Of a DNA stretch of 64,000 nt, positions 34,650 to 41,813 are shown in pieces. Numbering within the stretch: the stretch's first letter is position 1; each line of letters opens with the position of its first letter. A program made the translations under genes and the position numbers. The DNA is from HGM04593 sp045631205 (GTDB taxonomy: Bacteria > Bacteroidota > Bacteroidia > Bacteroidales > Bacteroidaceae), in contig JAZQUI010000031.1 in the NCBI GenBank assembly GCA_045631205.1, forward strand, positions 1 through 64,000, read 5' to 3'. The notes under the pieces were generated by a model. It saw nothing but the letters and a program-made list of their open reading frames with translations, was not told the DNA's origin and made no database searches.

Positions 34650-36176
34650 ATGAAGATTTCACGATTTATACCAAAAATATCTTATTCAACAGGGCTGGCT
34701 TTGCTTGCCCTGTTGGTGTTTGTATATATCTTCGACCGTAAGATTGATATAAACGGCGATAACTGCTACTACTATATTTTTGCCTCATCGCTTGCGTCGG
34801 GCAACGGTTATACCGATATGCTTGGGAATGCCACGGCGCACTTTCCGCCGGGCTATCCGTTGCTTATGGCTCTTGTGCGCCTGTTTACCGGCAGTGTGGT
34901 GGCGCAAAAGGTTTTAAACCTGTTGTTCCTTTTCGGTGCAGTGCTTATGCTGTTCTACACTCTTGTTGCCGAGGGTGTTAAAAAATCGTTGGCCTTTATT
35001 GTGGGAGCGGCTGTGCTTGTGACACCGCACATCCTGGAGTTTTCAAGAATGATGATGAGCGAGCCTTCGTGCATATTCTTCATAATGCTTTCGTTGTGGG
35101 CTTTTGTGCATCTTACCACCGATAATAAAATAGAGTGGCGGTCGCCCTGGCTCTACATATTCCTGTTTGCAACGGTTTATACCTTTTTTATACGCACACA
35201 GGCGATGGTCTTTGTGGGTGCTTTTGTGATGGCATTGTTGCTGGCGCGTCGTTTCAGAATGGCTCTTCTGTTGTCGGGTGCTTTTGTGGCGGGTTATGCG
35301 CCGTGGGCTTTGCGTAGTGCTCTTCTAGGGCTTGAACAGTCGCGTTATATACATCAGCTCGATTTTACAAAAGTCTTTGCAACTTTAAAGATGCTTGTGG
35401 TGCAGGTAATGCCCGAGAGTGTGCTTCCTCTTTTCAGGGTGCATTATGGTGCAGAACCCTCTCTCTTGCTCTACTTTATTGCATTCTCCCTTTTGGCTCT
35501 CACTTTTTTTGGCTTTTACAGGCTCAAGAGATTGCGTTTCGTGTTGCCGTTGTTTCTTGTTGGCAACATTGCACTTGTCTCCATAATGGACACTCCCAGC
35601 TATTATCGCTATATGATAATTGTGTTGCCGGTTGTTACGGCAGGCCTTTTTGCCGGGGTGTGGGGCTTGTGCGATATTCTGTGTCGTCGCATATTGAAAA
35701 GAGCCTTTTCACCGTGGTTTTTACTTTTGCTTTTTGTACCTATGTTCTTCTATTGCAAGGACACAAGCAAACATACTGTCTGGGGTCTTCATCGAGAGGC
35801 GCGTACCGGCTATCCTATTACTGTAAGAGCCTTTTTTGCTATGGGTGCCGAAGCTGCCACCCGTGGTGATTCCTGTATAGTTGCTTCGCGCAAGCCCGAA
35901 CTTCTTTATGTACACAAGGGTGTGCGTGGCGTGCGTCTCAAAGAGAGTTATACAAATGTGCAGATAGTGCGCGACCTTCTTGCCGATAATGTGGATTTTA
36001 TCATTCTCGAAAATATGGGCTTCCGTTATACGCGTGAGGTCTTGTATCCCTGTTTCAAGGAACACCCTGCATTTTTCGAGCCGTTGACCTATACTTCCAC
36101 TCCTGTCAATGTACTATTTAAATTCCATAAAGAGCGCGCCCGTGTGTGGGTTGAAGGCTTTGGCGACGAGGAGTGA
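34650..36176 (+). CDS. GT-C membrane glycosyltransferase, family 39-like
   Basis: The 508-residue protein has about 11 membrane segments. Near the N-terminus a loop with IDINGDNCYYYIFASSLASG, followed by HFPPGYPLLMALVRLF, has the acidic pair and PPGYP pattern of ArnT/GT39-type enzymes. These use polyprenyl-phosphate sugars at the periplasmic face. The C-terminal domain is soluble. It is the last gene of the metG operon, 6 bases after pepP and followed by a terminator-like hairpin. The sugar and acceptor are unknown. Confidence 0.78.
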   Translation: MKISRFIPKISYSTGLALLALLVFVYIFDRKIDINGDNCYYYIFASSLASGNGYTDMLGNATAHFPPGYPLLMALVRLFTGSVVAQKVLNLLFLFGAVLMLFYTLVAEGVKKSLAFIVGAAVLVTPHILEFSRMMMSEPSCIFFIMLSLWAFVHLTTDNKIEWRSPWLYIFLFATVYTFFIRTQAMVFVGAFVMALLLARRFRMALLLSGAFVAGYAPWALRSALLGLEQSRYIHQLDFTKVFATLKMLVVQVMPESVLPLFRVHYGAEPSLLLYFIAFSLLALTFFGFYRLKRLRFVLPLFLVGNIALVSIMDTPSYYRYMIIVLPVVTAGLFAGVWGLCDILCRRILKRAFSPWFLLLLFVPMFFYCKDTSKHTVWGLHREARTGYPITVRAFFAMGAEAATRGDSCIVASRKPELLYVHKGVRGVRLKESYTNVQIVRDLLADNVDFIILENMGFRYTREVLYPCFKEHPAFFEPLTYTSTPVNVLFKFHKERARVWVEGFGDEE

Positions 36177-36210
36177 CAGATAAAGAAAACAGCATCAATC
36201 GATGTGTGGA

Positions 36211-36254
36211 AAGCGGGTTGTGCATATCAATGCATTGCCCCTTTTCTTTTTTTG
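36211..36254 (+). terminator. Terminator of the metG-polysaccharide operon
   Basis: GGGTTGTGCAT (36215-36225) pairs, with wobbles, with ATGCATTGCCC (36230-36240), followed by CTTTTCTTTTTTTG. It closes the preceding operon just before the riboswitch promoter. Confidence 0.6.
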
Positions 36255-36308
36255 TGGAATGTTGAAAAATTGTACTTCTTTTATATATAGAATTTGATAT
36301 AAAATCAC

Positions 36309-36316
36309 TATTTTCG
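36309..36316 (+). promoter_or_regulatory. Probable -7 promoter box for nrdDG
   Basis: TATTTTCG matches the TAnnTT(T/C)G form of the -7 element. It would start transcription just at the 5' edge of the riboswitch. Confidence 0.5.
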
Positions 36317-36322
36317 CCAAAG

Positions 36323-36484
36323 AATAGGTTGCTTGTCAGAGTATGCCTCTGCACGCATTAAAAGGGAACGGGGTGAGACTCCCCGGCAGTCCCGCTGCCG
36401 TAAACCTCCAACGATATTCTTGCGCTCATCGCCACTGTTTTTCGGGAAGGCTGCAGGAATGAGGAGCCAGCCGGAAGACCTGCC
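36323..36484 (+). promoter_or_regulatory. Cobalamin (B12) riboswitch upstream of nrdD
   Basis: The core landmarks are in order: AAAAGGGAACGGGGTGA (36359 onward), the GC-rich pair CGGCAGTCCCGCTGCCGTAA, GCCACTG (36431-36437), TTCGGGAAGG (36441-36450) and the B12 box AGCCAGCCGGAAGACCTGCC ending at 36484. A weak stem TTGCC (36500-36504) / GGCAA (36518-36522) lies between the aptamer and the nrdD start at 36568. No T-tract follows it, so translational control is more likely than termination. Cobalamin riboswitches normally shut off expression when adenosylcobalamin is plentiful. Confidence 0.93.
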
Positions 36485-36567
36485 ATTCATTAAAGGCTGT
36501 TGCCACTCGTGGGGTAGGGCAATGGTGCGAAAATTTGTTTCAAACTTCATCAATATTTCAAAAAGAG

Positions 36568-38775
36568 ATGATTCAAACTGTTTTAAAACGCGATGGACGC
36601 GTTGTAGGCTTTAATGAGGAAAAAATTATTACGGCTATCCGTAAGGCGATGCTTCATACCGAAAAGGGTGAAGATATGTCGCTCATACGCCAGATTACCG
36701 ACCACATTTCCTTTCGTGGTGATTCACAGATGACTGTTGAGGCCATCCAGGATATGGTTGAAATGGAACTTATGAAGAGTAGCCGCAAGGATGTTGCCAA
36801 AAAATATATTGCCTACCGCAACCAGCGTCACATAGCACGCAAGGCGAAAACCCGCGATATGTTCCAGGAGATTATAAATATAAAATCGAACGACATAACT
36901 CGCGAGAATGCCAATATGAATGCCGACACACCTGCCGGTATGATGATGAAGTTCTCAAGCGAAACTACAAAACCTTTCGTCGATGACTTCCTCTTGGGCG
37001 ACGAGGTGTTGGAGGCTGTGCGCAATAGTTACATACACATTCACGACAAGGATTACTATCCCACAAAGAGCCTCACCTGCTGCCAGCACCCTCTCGACCA
37101 TATTCTGCACAATGGCTTTTGTGTAGGCCACGGCGAGTCGCGTCCCGCAAAACGTATTGAAACTGCGAGCGTGCTTGCCTGCATATCTATGGAGACTGCG
37201 CAGAACGAGATGCACGGAGGCCAGGCGATACCTGCTTTCGACTTCTATATGGCACCCTATGTGCGCAACACCTTTATTGAGGAGTTGAAATCGCTCGAGG
37301 GGCTTATGATGGTAAGTTACGAACATCTATATAATAAGGAGGTAGAGGACTACATTGAGGCACCCCTTGATTTTCTCTCAGGTGACGAGCGCATCGTCCA
37401 GCACGCGATGAACAAGACTGTGAAACGTGTGCATCAGGCAATGGAGGCATTTATCCACAATATGAACACTATACACTCTCGCGGTGGAAACCAGGTGGTC
37501 TTCAGCTCCATAAACTATGGTACCGATACATCGGCCGAAGGCCGTTGCGTTATACGCGAGTTGCTCAACAGTACTTATCGTGGCGTTGGTAACGGTGAGA
37601 CTGCAATCTTCCCCATTCAGATATGGAAAAAGAAACGTGGTGTGAGTTATTTGCCCACCGACAGAAACTACGACCTCTATGAACTTGCATGCAAGGTTTC
37701 GGCACGTCGTTTCTTTCCCAACTTCTTGAACCTTGATGCCACCTTCAACCAGAACGATGAGTGGCGTGCCGACGATCCTAAACGCTACATTCACGAGGTT
37801 GCTACAATGGGTTGCCGTACCCGTGTGTTCGAGAACCGCTTTGGTCCCAAAACTTCTGTTGGCCGCGGTAACCTTTCATTCACCACTGTGAACATTGTGC
37901 GTATTGCCATAGAGTGCATGGAGATTGAAAACAAAGAACAACGTATTGCGCAGTTCTTTGCAAAACTCGACGGAGTGCTTGAAATTGCAGCCCGCCAGTT
38001 GCACGAGCGTATGGAATTCCAACGCACTGCATTCGCCAAACAGTTCCCATTGCTTATGTCGGCTCTGTGGGTTGGTTGCGATAAGCTTAAGCCTACTGAC
38101 ACGATAGCCTCTGTTATAAACCAGGGTACTTTGGGTATTGGTTTTATTGGTCTTGCCGAGTGTCTTGTGGCTCTTATTGGCAAGCATCACGGTGAGAGCG
38201 ACGAGGCTCAGGAGCTTGGTGTGAAGATAGTAACATATATGCGCGACAGAGCAAACGATTTCTCGGAGCGTTATCAGCATAATTACAGTGTTCTTGCAAC
38301 ACCTGCCGAGGGACTTTCGGGCAAGTTTACCCGTGCCGACCGCAAAGAGTTTGGTACAATCGAGGGTATTACCGACCGCGATTACTACACCAACAGTAAC
38401 CACGTTCCTGTATATTACAAGTGTAGCGCACGCCACAAAGCCGAAGTTGAGGCTCCTTATCATGCTCTCACAGGCGGTGGTCACATATTCTATGTGGAAA
38501 TTGACGGTGATGCAACCCATAACCCCGAAGCCATAAAGCGCGTGGTTGATATGATGGATAAGTATAATCTTGGTTATGGCTCTGTGAACCACAACCGCAA
38601 CCGTTGTCTTGACTGCGGTTACGAAAATTCGGAGAAAGAGCTCAAAGCTTGTCCTAAATGCGGTAGCACCCGCCTTGACAAGTTGCAGCGAATAACCGGT
38701 TATCTCGTGGGTACAACCGACCGTTGGAACAGTGCAAAACTCGCAGAGCTAAACGACCGCGTGGTGCACGAATAA
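36568..38775 (+). CDS. nrdD: Anaerobic (class III) ribonucleoside-triphosphate reductase
   Basis: The start was set at MIQTVLKRDGRVVGF (36568), preceded by an AAAAGAG ribosome-binding-like stretch, giving 735 residues. An ATP-cone lies at about 1-90. The C-terminal zinc site is CLDCGYENSEKELKACPKCG, and the glycyl radical site RITGYLVGTTDRW has its glycine near 711. It reduces ribonucleotides to deoxyribonucleotides without oxygen, using the radical made by NrdG. The cobalamin riboswitch in its leader implies repression when B12 is available. Confidence 0.97.
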   Translation: MIQTVLKRDGRVVGFNEEKIITAIRKAMLHTEKGEDMSLIRQITDHISFRGDSQMTVEAIQDMVEMELMKSSRKDVAKKYIAYRNQRHIARKAKTRDMFQEIINIKSNDITRENANMNADTPAGMMMKFSSETTKPFVDDFLLGDEVLEAVRNSYIHIHDKDYYPTKSLTCCQHPLDHILHNGFCVGHGESRPAKRIETASVLACISMETAQNEMHGGQAIPAFDFYMAPYVRNTFIEELKSLEGLMMVSYEHLYNKEVEDYIEAPLDFLSGDERIVQHAMNKTVKRVHQAMEAFIHNMNTIHSRGGNQVVFSSINYGTDTSAEGRCVIRELLNSTYRGVGNGETAIFPIQIWKKKRGVSYLPTDRNYDLYELACKVSARRFFPNFLNLDATFNQNDEWRADDPKRYIHEVATMGCRTRVFENRFGPKTSVGRGNLSFTTVNIVRIAIECMEIENKEQRIAQFFAKLDGVLEIAARQLHERMEFQRTAFAKQFPLLMSALWVGCDKLKPTDTIASVINQGTLGIGFIGLAECLVALIGKHHGESDEAQELGVKIVTYMRDRANDFSERYQHNYSVLATPAEGLSGKFTRADRKEFGTIEGITDRDYYTNSNHVPVYYKCSARHKAEVEAPYHALTGGGHIFYVEIDGDATHNPEAIKRVVDMMDKYNLGYGSVNHNRNRCLDCGYENSEKELKACPKCGSTRLDKLQRITGYLVGTTDRWNSAKLAELNDRVVHE

Positions 38776-38780
38776 ATACA

Positions 38781-39272
38781 ATGCTTTACATTCTCGACAT
38801 ACTCGAAGATACAACTGTAGATGGACCGGGGTTTCGTACCTCGGTCTATTGTGCAGGTTGTCCCAACCGTTGTCCGGGATGCCACAATCCGCAGTCGTGG
38901 GATATGGGTAACGGCCGTCCGATGGAGACGGCTGATATTTTAAAGATTATCCTCGCCGACCCTTTTGCCGATGTTACATTCAGTGGTGGCGACCCAATGG
39001 CTCAGCCGCAGGGTTTTACCGAACTTGCAATGGCAATAAAAGAGAACAGCGACAAAAATATATGGTGTTTCACCGGCTTTCTATTCGAGGATATTTTGAA
39101 GAACCCGGCGCAAAAAGAACTTCTGCATCACATTGATGTACTTGTTGATGGCCCATTTGTACAGGCATTGAAGGATGAAAGCCTACGTTTCCGTGGGAGC
39201 AGTAACCAGCGGGTTATAGATGTCCCGGCCTCGCTCATTGCCGGAACTCCGGTTCTTGTCGCAGGAATGTAA
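38781..39272 (+). CDS. nrdG: Anaerobic ribonucleotide reductase activating protein
   Basis: The start was set at MLYILDILEDTTVDGPGFRT (38781), five bases after nrdD, giving 163 residues. The radical-SAM cluster motif Cys-x3-Cys-x2-Cys is in AGCPNRCPGCHNP, and the SAM-binding segment is FSGGDPMAQP. It installs the glycyl radical on NrdD. Both genes lie under the same B12 riboswitch. The terminator begins only 14 bases after the stop codon. Confidence 0.96.
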   Translation: MLYILDILEDTTVDGPGFRTSVYCAGCPNRCPGCHNPQSWDMGNGRPMETADILKIILADPFADVTFSGGDPMAQPQGFTELAMAIKENSDKNIWCFTGFLFEDILKNPAQKELLHHIDVLVDGPFVQALKDESLRFRGSSNQRVIDVPASLIAGTPVLVAGM

Positions 39273-39282
39273 AATTTACCGT

Positions 39283-40254
39283 TTAAGACGGGTTGTCGTT
39301 TTTTCGGCAGCCCGTCTTTTTGTATATATATGCTGTGAGCAGGTATAATACCACTCCGCTGGTGACACCGGCAATACCATCGATGAGATAGTGGGCTTTT
39401 ATATAAACCGTGGCACAACAAAGCAGAATGTAAAATGGTGCAAGTGTTAGTGCAAGCCCGCGTTTGGCACGGAATGCAAGCAACATTATTATGGTGGAGA
39501 TACCAATATGAGAACTTGGGAATGCTGCCGTTGGGCGCTCGCCCGACGCTTGTGCTGCATTTACAAGGTTTGTGAAAAGTCCGCTTTTTCCGGCTTGGGG
39601 TATGGCTATTTCGGGGTTCAGGTCGAACCAATTACCTATCTCGGGGTAAATGCCGGCAGCAGCGTTGGCATCGCCTATGACGGGAAAATAGAACTGCGGC
39701 CCGGCAACAGGTATAAATATGTAGATAAAATAGTAAATAAAGAAGGCTGCCATAATGATGAATGTGCAGCGCTCGTTCTCCTCTTCCTTTTTAAAGAAAT
39801 ACCACAAGGTTATTGTTACAATCATCGGGTAGTAGGCCCAGTATCCCATATTGAATGCTTCGCGCCATAGTGTGTGGTTACATGCCTGGTCGAACAGTTG
39901 TGCCGGCTGGCACGCGAAAAGCGTATATTCGGCGGTAGCGAAAAGGTGGTCGAGGTTCGGGAAAATACGGTTGAATTCAAAAGTGTCGGGGTACCAATAG
40001 CTCAGCAGAGCCATTTGTCCCAAAAGGCGCAGAAAACGGGTTGCACGCGAGGGGTAAAGGGTGTATAAGTATATTACAGCAAATGTCCCAAAGGCTATGA
40101 GGAAACGCCCCATTAGCATCTCTTGCGGGTTGTGCAGGCGTGGATAGAATATTATTATGAGCAGTGTGGTGAGCAGGTTGTAGAGCAGGTTGAGCTTCTC
40201 CACTGCGAGGAATGTTCTTTCCTCTTTTTTGCGTTTAAAAAAGTTTATAGCCAT
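39283..40254 (-). CDS. PAP2-superfamily membrane phosphatase (inositolphosphotransferase/Aur1-like)
   Basis: The 323-residue multi-spanning protein has the PAP2 active-site elements FPSSHIGIST and KAHYLIDGIAG in the C-terminal third. These give the conserved Ser-His and His-x3-Asp pattern. The layout resembles the PAP2_3 branch, which contains lipid phosphatases and Aur1-like phosphosphingolipid synthases. Since Bacteroidales make sphingolipids, a lipid head-group reaction is possible but unproven. Its start overlaps the end of the epimerase gene by 10 bases, indicating translational coupling. Confidence 0.8.
   Translation of the reverse strand: MAINFFKRKKEERTFLAVEKLNLLYNLLTTLLIIIFYPRLHNPQEMLMGRFLIAFGTFAVIYLYTLYPSRATRFLRLLGQMALLSYWYPDTFEFNRIFPNLDHLFATAEYTLFACQPAQLFDQACNHTLWREAFNMGYWAYYPMIVTITLWYFFKKEEENERCTFIIMAAFFIYYFIYIFIPVAGPQFYFPVIGDANAAAGIYPEIGNWFDLNPEIAIPQAGKSGLFTNLVNAAQASGERPTAAFPSSHIGISTIIMLLAFRAKRGLALTLAPFYILLCCATVYIKAHYLIDGIAGVTSGVVLYLLTAYIYKKTGCRKNDNPS
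39286..39321 (+). terminator. Terminator of nrdDG overlapping the convergent PAP2 gene
   Basis: AAGACGGGTTG (39286-39296) pairs, with one wobble, with CAGCCCGTCTT (39308-39318), followed by T residues. The hairpin lies within the last codons of the convergent minus-strand gene. Confidence 0.75.
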
Positions 40255-41258
40255 TGTTCTTGTTTGTACCAGTTGATTGTCTCTTTTGTGCCTTTCTCAA
40301 GTGTGTAGTCGGCTGTGAAGCCAAGCTCTTTTTCTATTGGTGTTGTGTCGCAGAGCCAGTTGCGTTGTTTCATTATGTTGTACTTGTCGCTGTTGAGTGT
40401 TGCCGGCTTGCGGGTGATGCGTGCGATACTTTCTGTTATCAGCGATATAGCTTTAAGCACCCACAGAGGTGCTGTAATGTGTAATACCCATTTTATCCCG
40501 AGGCTCTCCTGTATGTAGTCGCTGAAACTGCGGCTGCTGTAACCGCGTGGCTCGCTCACAAAATAACTGCGGTTTGTTACACTCTTTTCTATTGCAAGAT
40601 AGACTGCCTTTACAAGGTCCTTTACATATATAAAGGTTATCGTCTGTTTCTTGTAACCAACGGCAAAGTCGATATGGTTTTTTATGCTCACTGCCATTTG
40701 AAAGTAGTCGCGTTCGCGCGGGCCATATACTCCGGTGGGGCGCAGTGTTATATAGGGTACTCCGCACTTTTTTATGTAGGCTTCGGCAAGTAGTTTGCTG
40801 TGCCCGTATGCGGTGTTGGGCGCCGCAGTGTCGCTATCCTTAATGGGGGTGTGTGGTTCATCTTCCCTTGCCGGGCCAAAGATTGAAAGCGAGCTAAGGT
40901 ATATTATTTTTTCGGGTGTTGCATCGGCGGCTTTCAGAGCCTCTACAAGGTTGTGTGTGCCCTCGAAGTTTGTGCGTAAAAAATCCTTTTTATCGAGACA
41001 TTTTGTTGCGCCGGCAGCGTGTACGACATAGTCCCACGCTCCGTGTTTGCCGGCAAAGGCGGCTATTTGTGTGGTGAGGGCATCCCTGTCGCCTAGGTTC
41101 AGCTCTATGAGGTTTATGCGCTTGTCCTGCAGGAATTGCAGGTTGCTGCTGTGGCGTATGCCGGCCCACACTTCATATCCTCGTTCGAGCCCTTGCTCCA
41201 CAATGAAACTGCCTATGAAGCCGCTTGCTCCCGTTACAAGAATTTTCTTTGCTGACAT
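40245..41258 (-). CDS. NAD-dependent epimerase/dehydratase (extended SDR)
   Basis: The start was set at MSAKKILVTGASGFIGSFIV (41258), giving 337 residues. The N-terminal GASGFIG binds NAD(P). The serine in YLSSLSIFGPA and the YGHSKLLAE Tyr-x3-Lys supply catalysis. The substrate is unknown. It could be a nucleotide-sugar, a sterol-like or a dihydroflavonol-type compound; the C-terminal hydrophobic LWVLKAISLI suggests membrane association. It is coupled to the downstream PAP2 gene. A minus-strand box TACCTTCG at 41280-41287 is its probable promoter. Confidence 0.88.
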   Translation of the reverse strand: MSAKKILVTGASGFIGSFIVEQGLERGYEVWAGIRHSSNLQFLQDKRINLIELNLGDRDALTTQIAAFAGKHGAWDYVVHAAGATKCLDKKDFLRTNFEGTHNLVEALKAADATPEKIIYLSSLSIFGPAREDEPHTPIKDSDTAAPNTAYGHSKLLAEAYIKKCGVPYITLRPTGVYGPRERDYFQMAVSIKNHIDFAVGYKKQTITFIYVKDLVKAVYLAIEKSVTNRSYFVSEPRGYSSRSFSDYIQESLGIKWVLHITAPLWVLKAISLITESIARITRKPATLNSDKYNIMKQRNWLCDTTPIEKELGFTADYTLEKGTKETINWYKQEQWL

Positions 41259-41279
41259 ATTGTATTGGTTTTCTGTCTG

Positions 41280-41287
41280 CGAAGGTA
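41280..41287 (-). promoter_or_regulatory. Probable -7 promoter box for the epimerase-PAP2 operon
   Basis: On the minus strand this reads TACCTTCG, a near match to the -7 consensus, 22 bases before the start. Confidence 0.45.
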
Positions 41288-41393
41288 CTCTTTTTTTCTC
41301 GTTTGCAGGGTATGTTTTTGGCAAAATAGCAACCCGGTCGCGAGTGGGAGCACTTACTTTTGTATTAACGCTTATGTTTTATGATTTTCAGTT

Positions 41394-41738
41394 ATGGTTA
41401 AAAAGTTAAAATCGCTTTTGTCGGTTTTTGGCGCGTCGGGCAAGAGGTATAAGTTCTCGTTGTTTTCCTTCGACAAAATATCGGGGATAGAGGATGCCTT
41501 CCCCGATGAGGGGGCTGTTTTCCTGTTTGCCCGCAGGGCTTACGATGTGCTTCGTTTCCGGTTTGTGTATAAGTTGTTGCATTGTGGAGAGACACGTGAT
41601 TTGTCGGTATTGTCGGCGGGAAGGTTGTCGCACGCAATACCATCGTTGCTTGCTGCCGATTGTGTTGCTGTGCTTTTTGAAAAGGATGCCAGTGTGCGCA
41701 GTGGTGTGGTTAAGGATATATTGAAGCGCAATTTTTGA
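41394..41738 (+). CDS. Small protein with possible divergent GIY-YIG-like fold
   Basis: The 114-residue protein has no certain family. Its layout, DEGAVFLFARR followed by YKLLHCGETRDLSVL, resembles GIY-YIG-like proteins, in which GxYxF is followed by LYIGET-DL. If so, the first catalytic Tyr is replaced by Phe and the usual Arg is missing, so it would not be an active nuclease. It starts on its own, 75 bases before rnr. The alternative is an unrelated conserved Bacteroidales protein. Confidence 0.6.
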   Translation: MVKKLKSLLSVFGASGKRYKFSLFSFDKISGIEDAFPDEGAVFLFARRAYDVLRFRFVYKLLHCGETRDLSVLSAGRLSHAIPSLLAADCVAVLFEKDASVRSGVVKDILKRNF

Positions 41739-41813
41739 TTGTTGTTTTCTGTGATTTGCTTGTTTTCTCTTTTTTTATTCGTAATTTAGCGCAATAGATA
41801 AAATGCGGATATT

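Noticed and set aside
36268..36308. A second promoter or regulator site upstream of the riboswitch
   Set aside because: The stretch is simply AT-rich; only the TATTTTCG box at 36309 is supportable.
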